Source: Caecitellus pseudoparvulus
Lineage: Eukaryota; Bigyra: Bicosoecida
Assembly (NCBI GenBank): GCA_965644315.1
Contig: CBFFRQ010000013.1
Location: forward strand, 620,001 to 684,000
Length of the DNA stretch: 64,000 nt
Direction of reading: 5' to 3'
A model generated the notes under the pieces. It was not told the origin of the DNA. It did no database searches and saw only the letters and a list, made by a program, of their open reading frames with translations. This document shows, one piece after another, positions 48,625 through 58,328 of the stretch (position 1 is the stretch's first letter; each line of letters begins with the position of its first letter). Made by a program: the position numbers and the translations under genes.

Positions 48625-49746
48625 TCAAACCTTGCCCCCACCCTGGTTGCTCTGGAGACTGTCTGCGATCCACCACATGTGCCCTTGAAAGATGGCACTG
48701 GCGCCGTCGCTGGCGCACGTGCCCTGCCCAGACAACGACGCCCGAGGTGCGGCACGCCCCATGGCTGCCGACACACCCAGGGGGTCAGTGTGGTCATGCG
48801 TGGTGGTGGCAGGGTGTGCTCGGGGTGCTGCGCCTTGCTGGGCGGCAGGCGCGCGGCGGGCGGGCGCAGAGGCCCCGCCTCCCTCCTCTGGCGAGGGGTA
48901 GGCGGAGGCGGTGACGGCGTCGTGCACCAGCCCCCACGCCCCTGAGGACACGTGCAGAGGCGCGAAGAGCGAGTCGAGTTCCTGGCTCACGACCTCGTCC
49001 ACCGTGTGGGTCATGCCGCCCATCCACGGCTGCAGCACCGCCTCGGCCAGCCAGCCGTGCCCCGTCAGCACCGCTGCGACACAAGCAGCCTGCGTCGCCG
49101 AGTCACACTCTGCTGCCACCGTGCGCAGGGCGGCCCCTTGCAGCGTGCACAGCTGCACACACATCAAGCACAACAATGCAAGCACTTCTTGCTGCAGGGG
49201 CTCGTCCACCCACTCGGACGCGCCGGCTGTGAGGACTTCGTTGGGAGTGGAGCCGACGCCCTTGCGCACGGCCTGCCTCGCCTCGGCCAGGAACGCCAGC
49301 GGCACCTCATCAGACTCTGGCACGCCACAGAGGAAGCGAAGGGGGATGACGTGTCCTTGCCACTGCCTGATGGGAGCGCCAGCCCTGGGAATGGGCACCC
49401 AGTCCTCCTCCACGCCACCAGCAGGCGGCGCTGTCGCAGGCAACTCGCCCCCAACGCTGATGCTGCCCAAGGGGCAGCCCTCTCCGACCCAGTGCTCGAA
49501 CTCCAACTGCAAGCGTTGCAAGCCATAAATGGACAGTAGGGGCGGCAGCTCACACAGCTGCCCAATGGATGAGGCAATGACCAGGAGTTGCCTTGAGGTC
49601 AGAGCGCCGGGTGCAATTTCCGCACACTGCGCTGCGGAGATGAACGCAGTGTTGGCAAAGTGCCCTCCATCTGACGATACATGCTGCAGGGCATCAAAAT
49701 TTGCAGCTTGTTCCTGGAGGAAGGCGCAGGTAGCCTCCACGTCCAT
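48625..49746 (-). CDS. Unknown protein, 373 aa
   Basis: The open frame continues upstream without an ATG, so the first in-frame ATG (49746, MDVEATCAFLQEQAANFDAL) is taken as start; a 5' exon is possible. The protein is mostly helical with alternating hydrophobic positions (LTSRQLLVIASSIGQLCELP; LQQEVLALLCLMCVQLCTLQ). It has conserved-looking Trp residues (EEDWVPIP, WVDEPL, LQPWMGGM). The C-terminal ~90 residues are Ala/Pro/Ser-rich. I see no transmembrane segment, catalytic motif or zinc site, and recognise no family. Codon use and base composition match its neighbours, which argues for a real gene. Confidence 0.55.
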   Translation of the reverse strand: MDVEATCAFLQEQAANFDALQHVSSDGGHFANTAFISAAQCAEIAPGALTSRQLLVIASSIGQLCELPPLLSIYGLQRLQLEFEHWVGEGCPLGSISVGGELPATAPPAGGVEEDWVPIPRAGAPIRQWQGHVIPLRFLCGVPESDEVPLAFLAEARQAVRKGVGSTPNEVLTAGASEWVDEPLQQEVLALLCLMCVQLCTLQGAALRTVAAECDSATQAACVAAVLTGHGWLAEAVLQPWMGGMTHTVDEVVSQELDSLFAPLHVSSGAWGLVHDAVTASAYPSPEEGGGASAPARRAPAAQQGAAPRAHPATTTHDHTDPLGVSAAMGRAAPRASLSGQGTCASDGASAIFQGHMWWIADSLQSNQGGGKV

Positions 49747-50176
49747 TGCTGCAGGCGCCTGGGCTGCACTTGGTGCCTGAGCCAAGAGAACGTGACATGC
49801 GCATGCCCAGGCAAGTGCAGCGGGTAGCACTGCGATGGATGAGATGGTTTTCCGCCGCCCGGAGGAAATTTTGTTGTCGGTGAGTTTCTGTGGCCCCTCG
49901 GCTTGTCCCGGCCTGCCAACGGCACCTTGAGGGGCGCCCAGACAAGTGGCCACCCTCACCTGCCGTCTCTGCAAGTTCGCCTCCCCTCTCTACAATCCAT
50001 TGCGCACACAAAGCCACGGGCAGTTGTTCGCCCACCACCACTTAACACTTAATTCCTGTGTAGGTTGGCTGTGTGTGCTGCCTGTCGCTGTCGCGCTTGC
50101 TGCGCGCCTGCAGCCCGCCGGCAACTTTTCGCTCCAGTGCTGCGCAAACTTGGGCCAGCTCGCCACAGCCAGCGCC
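49747..50176. promoter_or_regulatory. Divergent intergenic region, unknown gene / WDR33
   Basis: This is 430 bp between divergent starts. Part of it next to 49746 is open in the unknown gene's frame and could be 5' coding. No motif is recognised. Confidence 0.3.
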
Positions 50177-51817
50177 ATGAGCCACCGGAAGCAAGGGGCC
50201 AGTGGCCCCCCCGAGGCGTTTGGCTCAAAGAAGAAGCACAGCCGGCAGAGGGTGTACGATGCCCGCACCACCTTCGTGACCATGATGGAGGTGAGGCGGC
50301 CGTAAACATTGGCATGGTGAGCAACTTCCGCAGGCAACGTCCTCCCTCCCTTCAACAGGACCAAGTCTTCCGACCCACATACAAAGACAGGCGGCAACTG
50401 TACCCCAACAGCGTGTACAAGCGTTTCGTGCGTGCGAGCTTGAACGTGCCCCCACCCTGCTGTGCCACTGCATCGCACTCCCACGCACCCTCACCAGATG
50501 GCACCCTCAGTGCCGGAGGCTCACGATGTCGGGAACGCATACTGCACCCGTGGAGCGCGTGAGCAGCGAAACAAAGTGCGCTGCATTGTCAACAAAGTCA
50601 AGTGGATGCCCAACGGTCGGTACCTGCTGACGGGGACGTCCACAGGAGAGCTGACGCTGTGGGACGGGCACTCCTTCCAATTCGAGACGCTGTACCGCAT
50701 TCACGGCTCAGCCGAGGACCCCAAGGCTGTGCGAGCCATGGAGTGGAGCAACAACAAGAAGTACTTCATCACAGGCGGCGTGGACGGCTGCGTCAACTAC
50801 CGCACAGTGCAGCTGGTGACGCTGACCAACCTGCAGGCACACGAGCAGCCCGTTCGCGACTTGTCCTTCTCCCCAGACGACGCCAAGTTCTGCTCCTGCT
50901 CTGATGACAGCACCGTGCGCGTCTTTGACTTCCTGGATGCGCGGCAGGAGAAGGAGATGACGGCCCACAATTGGGACGTCAAGTGCGTCGCGTGGCACCC
51001 CACCTCCTCCCTCATCGCCTCCGGCAGCAAGGACAGCACGGTACGCCTGTGGGACCCCCGCGGCAAGGACCTGACCACCCTGACCTCCCACAACAAACCA
51101 GTGCAAGGCCTGGAGTGGAACGCCAACGGCCACTGGCTCCTGACGACGAGTGAGGACAAGTCCATCCGGCTGTGGGACCTGCGCATGCAGAAGGAGATCT
51201 CCGTCTTCAACTGCAGCAACTACCGGGAAGCCACCTGCATCGCGTGGCACCCCTTCCACGAGCGTATCTTCAGCTCTGGCCACTATGACGGCGGCGTGTC
51301 CTTCTGGAGCGTGGGGCATGACACCCCCACAGAGCGCCTGCCAGTGGCCCACGACCGCACAGTCCTGACACTGGACTGGCACCCAGCCGGGCATGTCATG
51401 GCATCTGGCAGTGCAGATGAGTTCACCAAGAGCTGGATCCGCCAGCGCCCTGGGGACTCCAGGGACCAGTACGAGTACCACGGCAGTGGCCGCGGGAACA
51501 CAGACCGAGGCACGGTGGACACGGACGATCAGGGGCGCCTGCTGCCTCGCTCACGCTTGTTGGGATCAGCACGTGCAGGGGGCATGGGTGCCCCCGTTCC
51601 GGGTGCTGCTGCCGCGCCCCGAGACACAGCCAGCGCGGCGCGTGGATACAGCCAGCCGCCACCTCAATACGGTGGGGCTGGAGGGGGTGGCAGGGACCGC
51701 GTGGGCATGTATGATCGGGGCGGCTCCCGCATGGGCGGGGGAGGTCGGCCGCAGTACCATGCTGCTGGGGGCGGTGGGGCCTCTGCAGGCCCTGCTCCCA
51801 GGCATGGGTACAGGTGA
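50177..51817 (+). CDS. WDR33: Polyadenylation factor WDR33/Pfs2/FY
   Basis: Exons 50177-50290, 50359-50427 and 50498-51817, all joined in phase 0, give 500 aa. The N-terminal motif RPTYKDRRQLYPNSVYKRF is typical. Seven WD40 blades follow: YLLTGTSTGELTLWDG, FITGGVDGCVNY, FCSCSDDSTVRVFDF, LIASGSKDSTVRLWDP, LLTTSEDKSIRLWDLR, IFSSGHYDGGVSFWSV and VMASGSADEFTKSWIR, ending RPGDS as in the family. The tail (about 370-500) is Arg/Gly-rich with RGG-like repeats and lacks the collagen-like region of human WDR33. In the CPSF complex, with CPSF30, WDR33 reads the AAUAAA signal. Confidence 0.93.
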
Positions 51818-51955
51818 AGCGGGGAGGGGGGACGCTGTCGCCTCGGCTCACTCTGACAATGCACTCACATCGAAAACCCGAGACACAATGCACCCCACCA
51901 CGGCTTGCCTTTGTGATCTCCTCACCCGTACTAACACACTTTCTCAGCCTTCACC

Positions 51956-52623
51956 ATGGGTCGCTTCACGAGTCTGCAGACCTGTGAGTGTGCAGTGAAA
52001 CGCCGAGCAAACGCCTTGCCCGCCCCGTGCTTCACTGCGCTCCTGCCACGTATGCCACAGACACGGACAATAATCCAAACTTGAAGCCCGTCGAATATGA
52101 CGCGGTGAAGGGTGCTGATGGCAAGAAGCTCGTCATTCCTCGTGTCTCCCACCCGCACAGCAGCTCGGCTGGCGCAAGCAGCACACGCTTTCATGAATAC
52201 CGCCGGCATCGTGAGTTCGAGCGAGCCTACGAAAAAATGCTGGACGAGACAGATAAGGAGAAACGGGAGCAAGCTGCATTCCACGAAAAGGCCTCCAAGT
52301 CCGCGGCTGAAGCGGAAGCGAAGACGGCCAAGAGGGCTGCCAAGCGCAAGCGCAAGAAGGCCAAGGCAGCCGCAGCCCGCGCGAAGCCCGCGCCAACCCA
52401 GGCTGCACCCCCTGCAGTCTCCAGTCAGACTGCAGATAGTGTTGGTGCCAGTCAAGGGGCAGAGCCTGTCCCAGATGACATCAGCATCACCTCTGCTGAG
52501 GCCAGGGAGCTGCTGGGAGATGCCGACGGGTCCGACCTCCCACCACCTCCCACTGCCAAGCGGCCGAGGGGCGGCGCCACTGCAGATGCGGGTGAAGCCA
52601 GGGCAGCTAGCCTTCGTTCCTAG
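51956..52623 (+). CDS. PRKRIP1: PRKRIP1-like spliceosome-associated protein
   Basis: Exons 51956-51983 and 52061-52623 join as MGRFTSLQT/YTDNNPNLKP, giving 196 aa. The diagnostic part is SSSAGASSTRFHEYRRHREF, then ERAYEKMLDETDKEKREQAA and a long Lys/Arg/Ala helix (TAKRAAKRKRKKAK). In human PRKRIP1 the equivalent is a GAGSGEFHVYR motif followed by one long helix that lies in the catalytic (C) spliceosome. The C-terminal 70 residues are acidic/Pro-rich and variable. The protein is nuclear and basic. Its stop codon (TAG, 52621-52623) directly abuts the stop of the convergent FHA gene. Confidence 0.85.
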
Positions 52624-54645
52624 TTACGCGTCTTCGTCCTCGTAGTGAATGTCCACGTCCCGTCTCGCGCGGCGGGCTCGCTTCGCAGCTGCCGCAGCTG
52701 CTGCAACGCCCGCTGCCACGCTGCCAGGCCTCGCCCGTTTGCCTGCGACGGGCTTGCCATGTGTGTCTCTGGGCTCTGGTTGGCTGGGCGCATGCACTGT
52801 GGGTGTCGGTGTCGTGTCGACAGTCGTGGGGGACCCTGCGCGCTGCGCCTCTGGTGCAGGAGGGGGGCCTTCGGGCGCTGTCTGCACAGGCGTGTGCTCT
52901 GCCACCTCAGCAACCTCCTGCAACGTCACCCCTTGCGCTGTGCCTTGTCCTCCATCATGATGGCTTCTACCTGCCTCTGGGCCTGGCTTCTCTTCCTCGT
53001 GTGTAGCTGCTGGCCGACTGGGCGTTCCTGCATCAGCACTTTCTTGTGCCGTAGTGTCAGGCCCGCCCATCTCACTCCGTGCGCCGTCATGCGGCTCGTC
53101 CACGACACGCAGCACTTGTCTGAGGTAGTGCACCACCTTTTGCAGCTCGGCCACTCGCGCTGCAGCCGCACGCTCATCTGCCTCTGCCTGCTGCAGCGCC
53201 CCCGCCTGCACAAGCGTGTCCAGCTCCTCACCGGTGGACACCTGCCCCTGTGCTGACTGAGCTTTCACCCGCTCAGCTGCACTCAGATGGGCGCTCTCTG
53301 CCTCGCGCACCTGGCTCAGCGTCGCTTCCAGACGAGCTCGCAGAGAGGAAGCGCTCTCCACTGCGCCCAGCTGAATAGGGGCAGGGGCGCTCGTTGAGGC
53401 CGCTCTGGACTCGGCGGCTGCTGGCCGAGTCTTCAAGAACGACAGCGTGCTCGAGGAGCGGCCTCGGCCAGCACCACGCTTGCTGCTGAATGTGACAGGC
53501 GCCCAGGCTGCGCGCTTCACGGCACTCGCCCCCCCCAGCGGCACCCCCGCGTCGTCAAAGTCACCGTCGGACATCTGCATGGCCAGCTTCTCCTGGCGGC
53601 TGCCTTCATTCACTGCTGCCGTGCCAGCCCGTGCCTTGAATGCAGTTGTACTGGGCCCTCGCCCACCCCCAGCCCCCCCTTGGCTGGCCTTGCGCAGGCG
53701 TGCCCGCATGCGGCTGCGAATGCGCTCCTCGCCCTCCTCCACACGAGCTTCGGCGGCCGCCACGCCAGCCTGCAAACCGGCCAAGGCGCGGGCTTGCCCC
53801 TCACTGAACTCAGCCCCGCCCCGAGCACTGGCTGCTTGCTTGTCCAGTAACCGCTGCTGTGCTGCACGCGCCTTGTCCAGGGACGCGCGATGCTGCTGCA
53901 GCTGCTTCAACAGCGGCAAGTCGTTGGCATGCACAGTGGACTCGTTCAGCTCCATGTCCTCCACATCGTCGATGAGGCGCTGCTCAGCAGCGGTTGCTGC
54001 CTCTTTTGAATCGTTCACGGAGCCTACCAAGCCCTCCTGCCTGGGTGTGCCGGCAGGTGGCCCACGTTTGGTCGCGGCCGCGGCAGCCGCCCGTTTTGCA
54101 GCGAGAGCAGGTGACTCCAGCTCTTCCCCGCGGAGGTCGTCAGGGCCCTGCAAGACGTAGGTCCGAGAAGATGTGCCGAGGCGGAGCACACTCCCCACTG
54201 GCATCAATGTGAACTTCCACGGCTCCAACTTGGCTCGATTCAGCCAGGTCCCATGGGCACTTGCCAGGTCCACCACGTACAGCTCCCCGTGCTCCCCGAA
54301 TTGGAGGGCTGCATGTTGTCGAGACACGGTAGTCCCTAGCACGAGTGTCTGCGCGTCACGGCCTGCGAATGGATTCCAGGGAAAACGGGCATCAGTGCAG
54401 CGTGATCCGCAGGCAAGGAGCAGCTTGGTAGAGTGATTTCCGCACACGCCCTACCCACCAAGCACGAAGAAAGCCCGCGTAGACAAGTCGATCGTCTCCA
54501 CGAGCACACCACTTTGGATTACTTCCAAGGAACACTCGTACTTGGGTGGTGTGCTCCAGTCAGGCGGCGTGTACTTGCTCATGATGCGATGCGTGCGAGC
54601 CTGCCTCTCAACTGGTGCTCCCACACTCAGCGGCAGGCCAGTCAC
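52624..54645 (-). CDS. Kanadaptin-like FHA-domain protein
   Basis: Exons 54645-54459 and 54362-52624 give 641 aa, joined at FFVLG/RDAQTLVLG. The FHA domain (about residues 22-130) begins with the kanadaptin-type lead YTPPDWSTPPKYECSLEVIQ, then GVLVETIDLSTRAFFVLGR, TTVSRQHAALQFG (phosphopeptide-binding Ser-Arg-x-x-His), YVVDLASAHGTWLN and RLGTSSRTYVLQG. Downstream are Ala/Lys/Glu-rich coiled coils with LIDDVEDMELNESTVHANDL, low-complexity regions, and a basic nuclear-type end (AAAKRARRARRD). Kanadaptin (SLC4A1AP) is a nuclear FHA protein found with spliceosomes. The internal ATG at 54582 (MSKYTPPDW) is an equally good start. Only 80-143 bp separate it from the divergent GRHPR start. Confidence 0.85.
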
Positions 54646-54725
54646 AAAACATCGACACAGTCAGCAGAGCCGAATGCCCAGGAGCAGACGAGGCACACAG
54701 ATACCCCTCGCTTCTTATTTGTCTG

Positions 54726-55818
54726 ATGATGGCGGCCGCTGCAGCTGGCGCTGGCCGCGTGCTCGTAACTCGCCGCTTGCCAACCCCAGTGCTGGACAAG
54801 CTGCGAGGGGCGGCACTTGATTTGGTGTACCATGACAGCGATGAGCCCATGCCTCGAGAGGCCTTGCAAGAAGCCGCGAAGGGTGGCTTGGCAGGCATCT
54901 ATTGTTTGCTGAGCGACAGCATTGACGCAGACATTATCAAGGCTGCAGGTGGGCTACGCTGTGCGGAATTCCCTTGCGCTTTATCTGCTGAGCACTGCCC
55001 TGCCACCTCCCCACCACTTTCCAGGGGAAGGCTTGAAGGTTGTCGCCACGATGAGCGCCGGGTACAACCACATTGACGTCGATCAGTGCAATGCCAGTGG
55101 CGTCGCGGTGGGGTACACCCCAGATGTCCTGTCTGAGACGACGGCAGACTTGGCTGTGGCCCTGGCGCTGAGTGCAGCGCGGCGCGTGGTGGAAGCTGCT
55201 GACGCCGTCAAGGCGGGCAAGTGGACCTCGTGGAAGCCCATGTGGCTCACAGGCAAGGATGTCTTTGGCAGCACAGTGGGCATCGTTGGCCTGGGCAGCA
55301 TCGGCGCCGCCATTGCGCGGCGCCTGAAGGGCTTCGGCTGCACCCTGCAGTACACCGGCGGCTCAGGCCCGAAGCCATCCGTCGCCGACCCACTGGGGGC
55401 GACGCACACTGACCTAGACACGCTGCTGAGCACATCTGACTTTGTCATTCTCTCCTGTGCCCTCACCCCTGCGACGCGGCACTTGATTGATGAGGCTGCA
55501 TTGGGCAAGATGAAGTCAGACGCTGTGCTCGTGAATATCGCACGGGGAGAGGTGGTGGACCAGGATGCGCTGGTCAAGGTACTGCAGGAAGGGGGCATCT
55601 ATGCCGCAGGGCTGGATGTCACCACCCCTGAGCCCCTGGATGCAGGCCATCCGCTCTTGTCCCTGCCCAATGCTGTGGTGCTGCCGCACATTGGCTCTGC
55701 GTCCCACGACACACGCATGCTCATCGCCAACATGGCAGCGGACAACATCATCGCAGGGGTGGCTGGGCAAGCGCTGCCCCACCCAGTCCCTGCCTCTAAC
55801 CCCGCTGGCCAGGCATGA
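54726..55818 (+). CDS. Glyoxylate/hydroxypyruvate reductase (D-2-hydroxyacid dehydrogenase)
   Basis: Exons 54726-54948 and 55025-55818 give 338 aa, a normal length. Substrate-binding lobe: VATMSAGYNHIDVDQC. NAD(P)-binding motif: GIVGLGSIGAAIARRL. Catalytic residues sit where expected: Arg in NIARGEVVD, Glu in TTPEPLD and His in LPHIGSAS. The overall match is to GRHPR, which reduces glyoxylate to glycolate and hydroxypyruvate to D-glycerate. No strong targeting peptide is present, so it is probably cytosolic. A second ATG lies immediately after the first (54729). Its stop is 7 bp from the convergent ZPR1 stop. Confidence 0.92.
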
Positions 55819-55825
55819 GGGCGCA

Positions 55826-57942
55826 TCACCCCTCCGTCGCCTCGGCCTCCTCCCCGTCCCCGTCCGCCTCTGCCACCACTGGCAAGGGCGCGGGGGCGGG
55901 GGCGGGGGCCTCATACCCCTCCGTTTTCATGTCGGTGATCCCGAGCAGCAGGTCGTCCTCTGCAGAGCGAGTGTACTCCTCCATGCTCAAGCGAGGGTCG
56001 TGACCCTTCTCCCCTGTCTCCTCGTCGTCGAAGGGGGACCAGATGTAGCTGGAGCTCAGCGGGTCGCGCATGATCAATGTAAACGGAATGGCGCCCTCCT
56101 TGCACTGCAAAAACTTGTCGAACCATGCCAGAAAGCCAGCAGGGTCGTCTGCAGCAGGGCTGGCAGCAGCTGTGCCTTCTGTGGCCGCCGCACTGCCCGG
56201 CACGACAGCTCCCTTGGCAGAGTCGCCCGCCTCCAGCACAAAGCGGTTGCTGGCACGCAGGCGCTCTTCAATGCTGCCCAGCAGGCCCTCCACTGTCGTG
56301 TACATGCCGCCCAGGGAGCCGTGCTCCATCTCGAACTCCAACTCCGGGATCTCCACGCTGGCAGAGTCGGATTTGATGCAGTCTCGCCGCAGGTCCACAG
56401 CCATGTCTTCGCCGGGGGTGAGCTTCAAAGTGTGCACCGTGCCCTTCTCGGGAATGGCGCCCCCTGCCTTCACCTCCACGTCGCGGTGCCCGCACTGCTC
56501 GCAAGAGAAGGCCATGATGATGATCTCTCGGAAGTGGGGCACGTCAGTGACGCACATGCGCGTCTCTCCAGGCGCCGCGCAGGCATGGCAGGAGACAGGG
56601 AAGGCCATCACTTCCTTCAGGTTTGACTCCCGGGAGGAGTCAAAAATCAGGCCTTGCAGTTCTCCAGACGAGGAGTACGAGGCAGAAGCAGAGGCAGGGC
56701 CGGCGGCGCCCTCTCGCCCCGCCACCGTCGCCGCTGCGTGCCCAGTTGCCTGCGTGATGAGGGCTCCGTGCCGTGAGAACCGCGCGTCCTTGTGCGTGAC
56801 CGTGGCTCGGTCGGTGTTGTGACTGACCGCCTGGGAGCCAGACAGGACGCCAGTGTGAATGGACCACTCAGTCCGCTCGGGCGGGCCAGCCGCCTTGTCG
56901 TCCAAGTCGCCCATGCCCGCCGTGGCGGCAGTGCTGTCGCCCATGCCTGCCGAGGCATTCTCAGCGTACAGGCCCAGCGCGTGGTTCTGCTCCACGTTGC
57001 GGGTGTAGTACGTCGCCGTCAGATGTGGGTCTGGGGTGGGGGCTTGAGGGTTCTCCATGAAAGAGTTTCCGCTGGGGTCGTCCAGGATGACTGTGTAAGG
57101 CATGGCTTCTGGAGTGACCAGCGCCTTGAGCTTTTCCATGAAAGCCTCCAGCTTCACTGCTTCCTCGGGCGCCTGGGCCTTGTACAGGGGGAGGGTGATC
57201 TCCAGGTCTTCTGCAGCTTTCATGAGCACGCCTTCCAGCGTGGTGAACACTCCCTGCTGCGTGCGCTTGGGGATTTCGAACCCGATGTGCGGAATGTGCA
57301 CCACTCCATTGTTAGACTTGATCAGTTGGCGGTTCAGATCCTGCAGCGACGGGGGCAGGCACGCGGTGGGAGGCGCCCAGAGGGCGCAGAACGCATGCTC
57401 GAAAGGCCCGGCGTTTCGCCCATGTTCCGCAGGCCACGCCAGCCGTGCCGAGAACGGCGGACTCTTCGCCTTTCTAGACTGCTGAGTGCACCGCAGAACA
57501 GGACACATACCTGTGGAGTCTCCACGCGCACTGTGAAGCGGCAGCCTTTCTCCTGCATCTCAGCCTCCTGCACTTCGCTGGACCGGTGCCCACACTCGCC
57601 ACACCGAAACGACATGATGATGACGTCCCTGAAGAAGGGAATGTGAGTCATGAAGATGCTGGTCTTCCCGTTTTCTTCACAGGCAACACAGAGGCTGGGC
57701 ACCACCGTGATGTCCTTCATCACCTTGCTCTTCACCAGCTCATCATCGCTGTCCTCCTCCAGCAAGCCGTCATCCTCAGCGTCGCCTGCCCCGGTCCCAG
57801 ACTCAGCCGTCTCGCCAATGGGGCGGAACATGCTCTCTGGCTCTGACTCCTCCGGAGCAGCAGGGGCTGCTGTGGCAGCCTCGGGGACCGGTGCTGCAGC
57901 AGCAGGCTCTGCAGCCGGTGCGGCAGCGCCGTCGGAGGCCAT
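55826..57942 (-). CDS. ZPR1: Zinc finger protein ZPR1
   Basis: Exons 57942-57511 and 57340-55826 join at ETPQ/DLNRQL and give 648 aa. Two ZPR1 repeats are present. In the first, CVACEENGKTSIFMTHIPFF and SFRCGECGHRSSEV precede DLNRQLIKSNNGVVHIPHIG and GVFTTLEGVL. In the second, CHACAAPGETRMCVTDVPHF and AFSCEQCGHRDVEVKAGGAI precede DLRRDCIKSDSASVEIPELE and GGMYTTVEGLL. Both four-cysteine fingers are intact. ZPR1 is an assembly chaperone for elongation factor eEF1A. An unusually long linker (about residues 300-390) and acidic Ala-rich ends make it longer than the ~460 aa typical of the family. Confidence 0.95.
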
Positions 57943-58328
57943 GGATGCAAGCAGGCAGTGAGGCGTGAGCAAGGCGCGACACAGCCAACACAGGGTTTAC
58001 AGGCAGGAGGGAAGGAATGCGTAAGCATCCAGCAGCAAGGTAGTGAGGGAGGTCTCGTGGTTAAGTTTGCTGGCTCAGGGCTGTCTGTTCGACTGGGGGT
58101 GCACCGTGCCTGTCGCGGCTCGCGGACCCCCCTCACGACCCCCCTCCCCGACACCTAATGCTGTTTGAGCCTGCACCCACGAGTCCGGCGCCGCTCAAAA
58201 TCGCGAACCTGTCCACTCGACCAGTGTACCGCCTCATTGTGTCTCTCCCTCACCACCGACACAGCCAATTGCACGTGGTCGCGCGCTCTGCTGGAGACCC
58301 ACACTCACAGGAAGCAGCCCCCACAAAC
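57943..58328. promoter_or_regulatory. Divergent intergenic region, ZPR1 / UBA1
   Basis: This is 386 bp shared by two housekeeping genes, with no recognised element. Confidence 0.35.
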
